Source of the DNA: Streptomyces sp. CBMA156
Lineage (GTDB): Bacteria; Actinomycetota; Actinomycetes; Streptomycetales; Streptomycetaceae
Reading direction: 5' to 3'
Length of the DNA stretch: 64,000 nt
Assembly (NCBI RefSeq): GCF_014596515.1
Contig: NZ_MSJQ01000249.1
Coordinates: forward strand, 25,377-89,376
Position numbers and translations under genes: made by a program. Of the stretch, positions 57,483 through 64,000 are shown piece after piece; position 1 is the first letter of the stretch; the number at the start of each line of letters is the position of its first letter. The notes below the pieces were generated by a model. That model saw nothing but the letters and a program-made list of their open reading frames with translations. It did not search any database and had not been told where the DNA came from.

Positions 57483-58802
57483 ATGATCACCCAGATTCGC
57501 ATCGACGGGTTCAAGTCGTTCGTCGGCTTCGAGCTCGATGCGCATCCGGTCACCGTGCTCCTGGGCGTCAACGGCGCGGGCAAGTCGAACCTGTTCGACG
57601 CGCTGCGGCTGGTATCGGGAACGCTCCACCACGGCTTCGACGCCACGGTGGCCGGCGACCGGAGGCTGGCCGTCCGTGACCTCTTCCACCGGGGCGGCGA
57701 CGACCGGGCCCCGCTGCGGGACTCGTTCCGGATCACCGTGGGCGCCGTGGTGCCCTCGGCCGACGGCCCCCTGCCGGTCAGGCTGCGGGTGGAGGCCGGG
57801 CTCGTCCTGCCGACCGCCTCCCGGGCGGGCGCGCCCCACCGGGCCGCGCTGGTCCGCGGTCAGAGCCGGATCTGGGTGAGCCGGCTGGAGAACACCGACT
57901 GGATGGACCGGCTCGGCTATCCCGACGGGTTGCGGGCCGACATCGTCCGGGCCCGCGACGCCTTCACGGCCAGGACCGGCACCTGGGCGGCCACGATCGG
58001 CGGCCCGATCCTCGGGGACCCGACCGCGGCCGACGACGACGAGCTTTTCGGCACCCACCGCGAGGCGGCCGGCACCCTGGAACTCCTCGGCCTGGCGGCC
58101 AGGGAGACCGCGGCCTGGCAGCCGTACGTCCTCGAACCCGGCGCCCTGCGCCGGCTCGGCCGCCCCGAGGCGGACGGCCCGCTGGAGCCGCACGGCGGCA
58201 ACCTCGCGGTCGTCCTGGACCGGATCTCCGCCACCGACCCGGAGAGCCGCACCCGGCTGGTGGCCGACCTCGCCGCACTCGTCCCCGGCGTCCGCGACCT
58301 CCGTACGGAGGTCGTCAGGACCAGGGGCGAGTACGACTTCGAGGTCGAGTTCCAGCACACCGGCTGGGTCTCGCCGGCCTCCCTGTCGGACGGCACCCTG
58401 CGCGCCCTCGCCCTGCTCGCCGCCTTCTGGGACCGGGACCGGGCCGGGGTGCTCGCCGTCGAGGAGATCGAGAACGGCATGCACCTCTCCCAGGTGGCCG
58501 ACCTGGTCCGCCGGCTCGGCCGGGGCGCCGGGCTGCCGGCCCCCGCGGACCGCACCACACCGGGCCAGCTGCTGGTCACCACCCACTCGCCGGCCCTGCT
58601 GGCCGCGCTGCGCACCGACCTCTCCGGCGGGGTGGTCTTCCTGGACCAGGCGAACCACGTCGACCCGGAGCGGGGGACGGTCTCCCGGATCACCACCGCA
58701 CGCCCGTTGCGGCCCCGGGACCCGGAGGCCGAGCCGGGCGGCTCCACCACCCCGCAGGCGGTGGACCGGCTGCTGCGCGGCCTGGAACGGGGGGCGGCGT
58801 GA
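57483..58802 (+). CDS. AAA_21/ABC-type ATPase of a defence-like ATPase-nuclease pair
   Basis: 439 aa, single SMC/OLD-like ATPase. Walker A LGVNGAGKSNLF (about 28-39), signature-like SLSDGTLRALALLA, Walker B GVLAVEEIENGMHL with the catalytic Glu, and H-loop TTHSPALLAAL. N-terminal RIDGFKSFVGFEL is the AAA_21 opening. ATG 57483 has AAGGAG seven bases upstream. It overlaps the next gene by GTGA. Related ATPases act with TOPRIM/DUF4276-type partners in bacterial immunity. The pair is wedged between the gatA group and gatB. Confidence 0.85.
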   Translation: MITQIRIDGFKSFVGFELDAHPVTVLLGVNGAGKSNLFDALRLVSGTLHHGFDATVAGDRRLAVRDLFHRGGDDRAPLRDSFRITVGAVVPSADGPLPVRLRVEAGLVLPTASRAGAPHRAALVRGQSRIWVSRLENTDWMDRLGYPDGLRADIVRARDAFTARTGTWAATIGGPILGDPTAADDDELFGTHREAAGTLELLGLAARETAAWQPYVLEPGALRRLGRPEADGPLEPHGGNLAVVLDRISATDPESRTRLVADLAALVPGVRDLRTEVVRTRGEYDFEVEFQHTGWVSPASLSDGTLRALALLAAFWDRDRAGVLAVEEIENGMHLSQVADLVRRLGRGAGLPAPADRTTPGQLLVTTHSPALLAALRTDLSGGVVFLDQANHVDPERGTVSRITTARPLRPRDPEAEPGGSTTPQAVDRLLRGLERGAA

Positions 58803-59449
58803 AGGGCGACCGACCGCTGTACCCCGGGCTGGTCGTGGAAGGCGTCAGCGACGCCCCCTTCCTCCGCATCCTGATCACCCGGCAGCTGGAGGAACTGCTG
58901 CTGGCCAAGGCGCCCGGCCCGGTGTCGGTGCACGCCTGCGAACTCGCCGACCGCAGGATCACCGGATCGGGCACCGCCGAGGAGGTGGCCGAGTCCGCCT
59001 GGAAGCTGGCGCAGGACTGCCACCTGGTCTTCGTCCACAGCGACGAGAAGGAACGCGGCACCGCCGAGAAGCTGACCGCGCTGCTCCGCGAACGGGCCCG
59101 GGGCACGAAGTCCGCCGAGCCGGTGGCGCTCGTCCCGGTCCGGATGACCGAGTCGTGGATGCTGGCCGACCGGGAGGCGATCAGCCGTTCGGTCGCCGGC
59201 GCGGACCTGTCCGGGTACCCGTACAAGTCCCCGGCCGCGGTGGAGAAGGCGCACAACAGCCCGACGCACCAGGCCTATGCGAAGAACGTCTGGGAAGCGA
59301 TCGCCGGCAAGGGGCACGGCGGCGTCCTCGACGACAGCATGGAACTACTCGCCCAACACATCGACCTTGAGCTTCTCTCCCAGCTGCCGTCGTACCAACG
59401 ATGGCGTGTGGACACCGAAGACGCACTGAAGACGAAGGGATTCCTGTGA
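58799..59449 (+). CDS. DUF4276/TOPRIM-like effector protein
   Basis: 216 aa. [17 protein letters not shown] gives the first acidic TOPRIM-like motif (Glu...Asp); [14 protein letters not shown] the second (Asp-Glu); [15 protein letters not shown] the DUF4276 E-x-W-x-x-A-D signature. GTG 58799 overlaps the ATPase gene and its own TGA overlaps the gatB GTG (59446-59449), so three proteins are coupled. By analogy with ATPase/TOPRIM defence pairs it is the probable nucleic-acid-cutting or toxic half, held by the ATPase. No such activity has been shown for this exact pair to my knowledge. Confidence 0.75.
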   Translation: MKGDRPLYPGLVVEGVSDAPFLRILITRQLEELLLAKAPGPVSVHACELADRRITGSGTAEEVAESAWKLAQDCHLVFVHSDEKERGTAEKLTALLRERARGTKSAEPVALVPVRMTESWMLADREAISRSVAGADLSGYPYKSPAAVEKAHNSPTHQAYAKNVWEAIAGKGHGGVLDDSMELLAQHIDLELLSQLPSYQRWRVDTEDALKTKGFL

Positions 59450-60957
59450 GCACCATGAATCTGGTGTCCTACGACGACGCACTGGCCTCCTACGACCCGG
59501 TGATGGGCCTTGAGGTCCACGTCGAGCTGGGTACCAAGACCAAGATGTTCTGCGGTTGCTCGACCGAGCTGGGCGCCGAGCCGAACAGCCAGACCTGCCC
59601 GACCTGCCTGGGCCTGCCGGGCTCGCTGCCGGTGGTCAACGCGATCGGCGTGGAGTCGGCCGTCAAGATCGGCCTGGCGCTGAACTGCGAGATCGCCGAG
59701 TGGTGCCGGTTCGCGCGGAAGAACTACTTCTACCCGGACATGCCCAAGAACTTCCAGACCTCGCAGTACGACGAGCCGATCGCCTTCAACGGCTACCTCG
59801 ACGTGCAGCTGGAGGACGGCACGACCTTCCGGGTGGAGATCGAGCGCGCCCACATGGAGGAGGACACCGGCAAGTCCAGCCACGTCGGCGGGGCCACCGG
59901 CCGCATCCACGGCGCCACCCACTCGCTGCTCGACTACAACCGGGCCGGCATCCCGCTGATCGAGATCGTCACCAAGCCGATCGAGGGGGCCGGCGAGCGC
60001 GCCCCCGAGGTCGCCAAGGCGTACGTCGCCGAACTGCGCGAGCTGATCAAGGCGCTGGGCGTCTCCGAGGCCCGGATGGACAAGGGCCAGATGCGCTGCG
60101 ACGTCAACCTGTCGCTGCGCCCGAACGGCACCGAGACCTTCGGCACCCGCTCGGAGACCAAGAACGTCAACTCGCTGCGCAGCGTGGAGCGGGCCGCCCG
60201 GTTCGAGATCCAGCGGCACGCCACGGTGCTCACCGACGGCGGCACGATCATCCAGGAGACCCGTCACTTCCACGAGGAGGACGGCAGCACCACCTCGGGC
60301 CGGATCAAGGACAACGCCGAGGACTACCGCTACTTCCCCGAGCCGGACCTGGTGCCGGTGGCCCCCGCCCGGGAGTGGGTCGAGGAGCTGCGTGCCGCCC
60401 TGCCCGAACTGCCGCGGGTGCGCCGCGCCCGGCTCCAGGCCGAGTGGGGCCTGTCCGACAAGGACATGCAGTCGGTGCTCAACGCCGGTGCGGTGGAGTC
60501 GATCCAGGAGACCATCGCGGCCGGTGCCCCGGCCGACCAGGCCCGCAAGTGGTGGATGGGCGAGTTGGCCCGCCGCGCCAACGAGACCGGCACCGAGCTG
60601 AGCGAGCAGCCGATCACCCCGGCGCAGGTCGCCCGGGTCGCCGCGCTGGTCGCCGAGGGCAAGCTGAACGACAAGCTGGCCCGCCAGGTCATCGAGGGCG
60701 TGCTGGCCGGCGAGGGCGAGCCGGACGAGATCGTCGGGAAGCGCGGCCTGGCCGTGGTCTCGGACGACTCCGCGCTGGGCGCCGCCGTCGACCAGGCCAT
60801 CGCCGAGAACGAGGCGATCGCCGCCAAGATCCGCGACGGCAAGGTCGCCGCGGTGGGCGCGCTGGTCGGTGCGGTCATGAAGGCCACCCGCGGCCAGGCC
60901 GACGCGGCCCGGGTGAAGGATCTGATCCTGGAGCGGCTCGCCGTGGAAGGACAGTAA
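59446..60957 (+). CDS. gatB: Glutamyl-tRNA(Gln) amidotransferase subunit B
   Basis: 503-aa kinase-like subunit: [20 protein letters not shown] opens the family, with zinc Cys in CGCSTELG and CPTCLGLPG, and the tail YqeY-like domain ([20 protein letters not shown]). Phosphorylates Glu-tRNA(Gln) and transfers ammonia from GatA. The start GTG 59446 overlaps the DUF4276 stop; AAGGGA lies five bases upstream and ATG 59455 is a second option. This makes an essential translation gene depend on readthrough from the defence-like module unless a hidden promoter exists. Confidence 0.95.
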   Translation: MSTMNLVSYDDALASYDPVMGLEVHVELGTKTKMFCGCSTELGAEPNSQTCPTCLGLPGSLPVVNAIGVESAVKIGLALNCEIAEWCRFARKNYFYPDMPKNFQTSQYDEPIAFNGYLDVQLEDGTTFRVEIERAHMEEDTGKSSHVGGATGRIHGATHSLLDYNRAGIPLIEIVTKPIEGAGERAPEVAKAYVAELRELIKALGVSEARMDKGQMRCDVNLSLRPNGTETFGTRSETKNVNSLRSVERAARFEIQRHATVLTDGGTIIQETRHFHEEDGSTTSGRIKDNAEDYRYFPEPDLVPVAPAREWVEELRAALPELPRVRRARLQAEWGLSDKDMQSVLNAGAVESIQETIAAGAPADQARKWWMGELARRANETGTELSEQPITPAQVARVAALVAEGKLNDKLARQVIEGVLAGEGEPDEIVGKRGLAVVSDDSALGAAVDQAIAENEAIAAKIRDGKVAAVGALVGAVMKATRGQADAARVKDLILERLAVEGQ

Positions 60958-60993
60958 GCGGAGTCTGGAGCGGCTCGCCGTGGAAGGACAGTA
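60928..60993 (+). repeat. Tandem duplication across the gatB stop codon
   Basis: 29 bases (60928-60956, last nine codons plus TA of the stop) recur at 60965-60993 after an 8-base spacer; the second copy ends TAG instead of TAA. Confidence 0.9.
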
Positions 60994-61031
60994 GGCACAG
61001 CCCGGCTCCTCAGGCTGTCAACCCTGTCTTC

Positions 61032-61075
61032 CTAAGGCATCTAAGCCATCTAAGGCCCTCTAAGTAAGGCCTAAG
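61032..61075. repeat. Five phased CTAAG boxes downstream of gatB
   Basis: CTAAG starts at 61032, 61041, 61050, 61060 and 61071, spacings of 9, 9, 10 and 11 bases. This is unusual in such GC-rich DNA. One further CTAAG is at 61146. Helical phasing suggests a protein-binding array; it could also be slippage. Confidence 0.55.
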
Positions 61076-61114
61076 GCCCGGTCTCACCTCTGTAATGGGG
61101 TGAGGCCGGGCCTT
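61073..61114 (+). terminator. Terminator of the gat operon
   Basis: AAGGCCCGGTCTCACC and GGTGAGGCCGGGCCTT form a stem of about 15 bp with a 10-base loop, followed by AAACCTTCTCC. The T-rich arm end makes this the best-looking intrinsic terminator in the window. Confidence 0.85.
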
Positions 61115-61268
61115 AAACCTTCTCCGGCGCCCGATCTGCCCCCGATCTAAGGCCTCCGGGCCCCGGAAGATGCGGCACGCTCCCGATGCGGCACCCCCCA
61201 CTGGCGGAGGAAGCTCTTACTCGTCAGCAGGACGGCGAAACACAGTGAGACCCGCAGGGGGAGCAGAG

Positions 61269-61427
61269 ATGATCGAGTACCAGACCTTCCAGCAACAGGC
61301 CCACGAGCTCGTGGCCCGCGCCGAGCACGAGCGCCTGGTGCGCGAGGCCAAGGAAGCGAGCCGGCTGCGGCAGCGTCCGGTGGCCACCCGCTTCCAGCGG
61401 CGCCCCGTGCGTCAGCCCGAATGCTGA
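61269..61427 (+). CDS. 52-residue conserved-looking small helical protein
   Basis: Starts MIEYQTFQQQAHELVARAEH and ends in a basic stretch (RFQRRPVRQPEC). ATG 61269 is preceded by AGGGGGAG six bases upstream. Predominantly a charged amphipathic helix with no signal peptide. I remember similar short proteins upstream of large LuxR-type regulators in streptomycetes. Function unknown. Confidence 0.6.
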   Translation: MIEYQTFQQQAHELVARAEHERLVREAKEASRLRQRPVATRFQRRPVRQPEC

Positions 61428-61579
61428 CGGTTCGGCACCCGGACGGTGCCGACGGAGTCCCGGAGGGGGAGACGCTGCGAGTGAGCGTCTCCCCCTCCGG
61501 GCGTTCGGGCCCCGCACCCCGTTCGCGCTGGGAGATAACCCCTCGGCCGGTCCCCACCGGCTATGGCATGCTCGCCTCC

Positions 61580-64000
61580 ATGCAGCACACATCGGTCAGC
61601 CCCGTCTTCGTCGGCCGTGGCAACGAGATCACCGAGCTGACCGACGCGCTGCGCCGCGCGGGCACCGGCAGCCCGCAGGCCGTCCTGATCGGCGGCGAGG
61701 CGGGCGTCGGCAAGACCCGGCTGCTGGAGGAGTTCCTGGAGCGCGCCGCCGCCCGGGGCGCGGTCACCTCGCTCGGCGGCTGCCTGGAGGTCGGCGCCGA
61801 GGGGCTCCCGTACGCACCGCTGGCCACCGCGCTGCGCAGACTGCACCGCTCGCTGGGCGCCGAACTGGAGGCCGCCGCGGCCGGCAGCGAGGGCCATCTC
61901 GCCCTGCTGCTCTCCGAGTTCGGCGAGGTGGACGGCGAACCCAACGACGAGTACAGCCGGGCCCGGCTGTTCGAGCACACCGCGAGGCTGTTCGAACGGC
62001 TCGGCGCGGACCGTACCCTCGTCCTCGCCGTCGAGGACCTGCACTGGTCCGACCGTTCCACCCGCGAGCTGCTCGCCTTCCTGGTGCGCACCCTGCACCG
62101 CTCCCGGGTGCTGCTGGTCGCCACCTACCGCACCGACGACCTGCACCGCCGGCACCCGCTGCGCCCCTTCCTGGCCGAGCTGGAGCGGCTGCGCACCGTC
62201 CAGCGGCTGGAGCTCGCCCGGTTCGACCGCCGCGAGGTCGCCGCCCAGCTGGCCGGCATCCTCGGCACCACCGCCCCCGACCGCCAGCTGGTGGACCGCA
62301 TCCACCGCCGCTCGGAGGGGAACCCGTTCTTCGTCGAGGAGCTGGCCACCGCCTTCGAGGACGGCTGCGGCGCCGGGCTGACCGACTCGCTGCGGGACAT
62401 CCTGCTGGTACGGGTCGAGGGCCTGGCCGAGGATGCCCAGCGGGTGGTGCGGATCGCCGCCGAGGGCGGCTCGCACGTCGAGCACGCCCTGCTGGCCGCC
62501 GTCCTGGACGACGACGAGGAGGCGCTGATCGAGGCCCTGCGGGTGGCCGTCGGCGCCAACATCCTGCGCCCGGACAGTGAGGGCGAGGGCTACCGGTTCC
62601 GGCACGCGCTGGTCCGCGAGGCGGTCTCGGACGACCTGCTGCCCGGCGAACGGCACCGGATCAACCGCAAGTTCGCACTCGCCGTGGAGGCCCAGCCGCA
62701 GCTCGTCCCCGGTGACGCGCTGCCCGCCAGGCTGGCCAACTACTGGTACCACGCGCACGATCCGGCCCGCGCCCTGCCGACCGCCCTGGACGCCGCCCGC
62801 GCGGCCCGCCGCCGCAACGCCTTCGCCGAGCAACTCGGCATGCTGGAACGGGCCCTGGAGCTGTGGGACCTGGTCTCCGAGGAGGTGCTGGCGCACACCC
62901 TGCGCCCGTACGACTGGGCCGAGACCTACCCGCCGGGCTCCTGCGACCACAGCGGCGCGGACGAGGACTGCGGCCGGATCCAGCTGGTCGACGTGCTGGC
63001 CGAGGCGGTGGTCGCGGCCCGGCGCAGCGGCGACCGGGAGCGCGGCCTGAGCCTGGCCAAGCGCGGCATCCGGCTGGTCGACGAGGCCGAGCACCCGGTG
63101 CGGGCGGCCTGGTTCCGGATCAACCGGGCCCGGATGCTGGGCAGTCTGCGCCGCTCCGGGGACGACGAGGAGATCGCCCACGCGCACCGGCTGGTGGAGC
63201 ACCTGGCGCCGTCCGCCGTGCAGGCCGAGGTGTTCGCCCTCGGCGCCGGGTCCGCCATGCTCAAGAAGCCGGGCCCCGAGCACGTCGGGCTGGCCGAGCG
63301 GGCGATCAGGACCGCCCAGGAGGTCGGCGCCCACTCGGTCGAGGTGCACGCCAGGATGACCCTCGGCAGCCTGCGCTACGAGTTGCAGGGCGACGCCGAG
63401 GGCGGGCTGGCCGAACTCGCCGGCGCGGTCGAGCGGGCCCGTCTGCTGGGCGTGCCCGACCTGCTGCTGCGCGGCATCAACAACCTGGCCAGCATGCAGC
63501 GCGGGCTGGGCCGGTCCGAGGAGGCCGTCGCCCTGAGCAGGGAGGGCCTGGACTTCGCCGACGGCAAGGGCCTGCTGCGCAACATCGGCACCATCCTGAC
63601 CGGCAACCTGGTCGAGGCGCTGACCGACCTCGGGCGGGTGGGGGAGGCCGCCGAGGTGCTCGCCGCCTGCGAGCTGACCAGCCTGACCGGCACCCACGCC
63701 GAGTTCCTGGACCGGATGCGCGGTGAACTCGCCCTGCTGAAGGGCGACCTGCCCGTCGCGGCGACCATGCTGGCGCAGGCCAGGGCGGCCAACCGGGTCG
63801 GCCAGGTCCAGCACAGCGTGCCGATCAGCCGGCTGGCGGTGCGGCTCGCGGCGCTCGGCGGCCGGCCGCTGGAGGCCAGGGCCGAACTGCTCGCCGCGCT
63901 CGCCGAGGAGGGGCGCAGCGGCAACGAGTCCGACGTCTACCCGCTGCTGGCCGAGGCCGCCGCGGTGGAGGCGGACAGCCGGGGGCTGCCGCTGGCCGAG
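61580..64000 (+). CDS. Large AAA-domain LuxR-type (LAL) regulator, N-terminal part
   Basis: The gene runs off the window; 807 residues are visible. N-terminal STAND/AAA module: FVGRGNEITELTDALRRAG, Walker A IGGEAGVGKTRLLEE, Walker B LVLAVEDLHWSDRST, then the sensor RRSEGNPFFVEELAT. TPR-like helical repeats follow from about residue 380. A C-terminal LuxR helix-turn-helix is expected beyond the edge but not seen. ATG 61580 is chosen; ATG 61568 is possible. TATGGC at 61562-61567 might give a leaderless start. ATP-dependent transcription activator. Confidence 0.85.
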   Translation, partial: MQHTSVSPVFVGRGNEITELTDALRRAGTGSPQAVLIGGEAGVGKTRLLEEFLERAAARGAVTSLGGCLEVGAEGLPYAPLATALRRLHRSLGAELEAAAAGSEGHLALLLSEFGEVDGEPNDEYSRARLFEHTARLFERLGADRTLVLAVEDLHWSDRSTRELLAFLVRTLHRSRVLLVATYRTDDLHRRHPLRPFLAELERLRTVQRLELARFDRREVAAQLAGILGTTAPDRQLVDRIHRRSEGNPFFVEELATAFEDGCGAGLTDSLRDILLVRVEGLAEDAQRVVRIAAEGGSHVEHALLAAVLDDDEEALIEALRVAVGANILRPDSEGEGYRFRHALVREAVSDDLLPGERHRINRKFALAVEAQPQLVPGDALPARLANYWYHAHDPARALPTALDAARAARRRNAFAEQLGMLERALELWDLVSEEVLAHTLRPYDWAETYPPGSCDHSGADEDCGRIQLVDVLAEAVVAARRSGDRERGLSLAKRGIRLVDEAEHPVRAAWFRINRARMLGSLRRSGDDEEIAHAHRLVEHLAPSAVQAEVFALGAGSAMLKKPGPEHVGLAERAIRTAQEVGAHSVEVHARMTLGSLRYELQGDAEGGLAELAGAVERARLLGVPDLLLRGINNLASMQRGLGRSEEAVALSREGLDFADGKGLLRNIGTILTGNLVEALTDLGRVGEAAEVLAACELTSLTGTHAEFLDRMRGELALLKGDLPVAATMLAQARAANRVGQVQHSVPISRLAVRLAALGGRPLEARAELLAALAEEGRSGNESDVYPLLAEAAAVEADSRGLPLAE

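Overview
The window is a very GC-rich actinobacterial chromosome segment, almost certainly from Streptomycetaceae (Streptomyces or Kitasatospora). The evidence is strong third-position GC bias, GGAGG-type ribosome sites mixed with leaderless starts, DUF397/WhiJ-like regulators, SseB paralogues, lipoprotein L,D-transpeptidases, and a conserved order (gcvT-gcvH-glyA-sdaA; cysteine desulfurase-mnmA-methionine synthase-ligA-GGDEF/EAL-gatCAB) that I remember as matching the core of S. coelicolor around SCO5440-SCO5506. That synteny is recalled, not searched. No tRNA, rRNA, CRISPR array or intact insertion sequence was found.

Layout. 0-5.3 kb: the 5' end of glgX, three tandem lipoprotein L,D-transpeptidases and an RsbW-like ATPase. 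5.3-17 kb: an accessory belt with a decayed HigB-HigA-SecB-like toxin-antitoxin-chaperone locus, an unknown winged-helix/zinc-ribbon protein, a WhiJ/AbaA-type trio, a Phd-VapC module, MepB, a two-gene candidate RiPP operon (37-residue peptide plus PIMT-like methyltransferase), a secreted serine protease, an EamA exporter behind a leaderless leader peptide, SnoaL and a TetR-controlled reductase. Six copies of a fixed-length 33-bp palindrome punctuate this belt and a seventh lies at 47 kb. 17-25.7 kb: a DHA2 efflux pump, then the glycine/serine catabolic genes behind a tandem glycine riboswitch, then two SseB-family proteins. 26-32.4 kb: a complete peptide ABC importer. 32.4-40.2 kb: secreted or surface functions. 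These are an acyltransferase, a SpoIID-domain and an NlpC/P60-domain protein that share an almost identical 713-bp five-repeat module, a Pro/Ala/Ser-rich secreted protein, a tiny exported peptide with a partner protein, and a divergent TrmB/LuxR-type regulator.

40.3-64 kb: mostly core genes (TRIC channel, IclR, cysteine desulfurase, mnmA, a VapBC45-like pair, LOG, SDR, a secreted beta-helix protein, methionine synthase, ligA, an RmdB-like c-di-GMP enzyme, gatC, gatA, gatB, and the start of a large AAA/LuxR-type regulator). An AAA ATPase/DUF4276 (TOPRIM-like) pair typical of phage-defence ATPase-nuclease systems sits inside the essential gatCAB cluster. Its last gene overlaps the gatB start by four bases.

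Best candidates for a little-described system: (1) the peptide/PIMT pair at 10.9-12.2 kb, whose peptide carries Asp-Gly-Lys and Asn-Gly-Lys sites next to a lysine-free methyltransferase, an aspartimide (imiditide-like) arrangement; (2) the ATPase/DUF4276 module embedded in gatCAB; (3) the exported peptide plus divergent TrmB/LuxR regulator beside propeller-like cell-wall proteins; (4) the 33-bp palindrome family, two copies of which lie between divergent genes where a plain terminator role does not fit.
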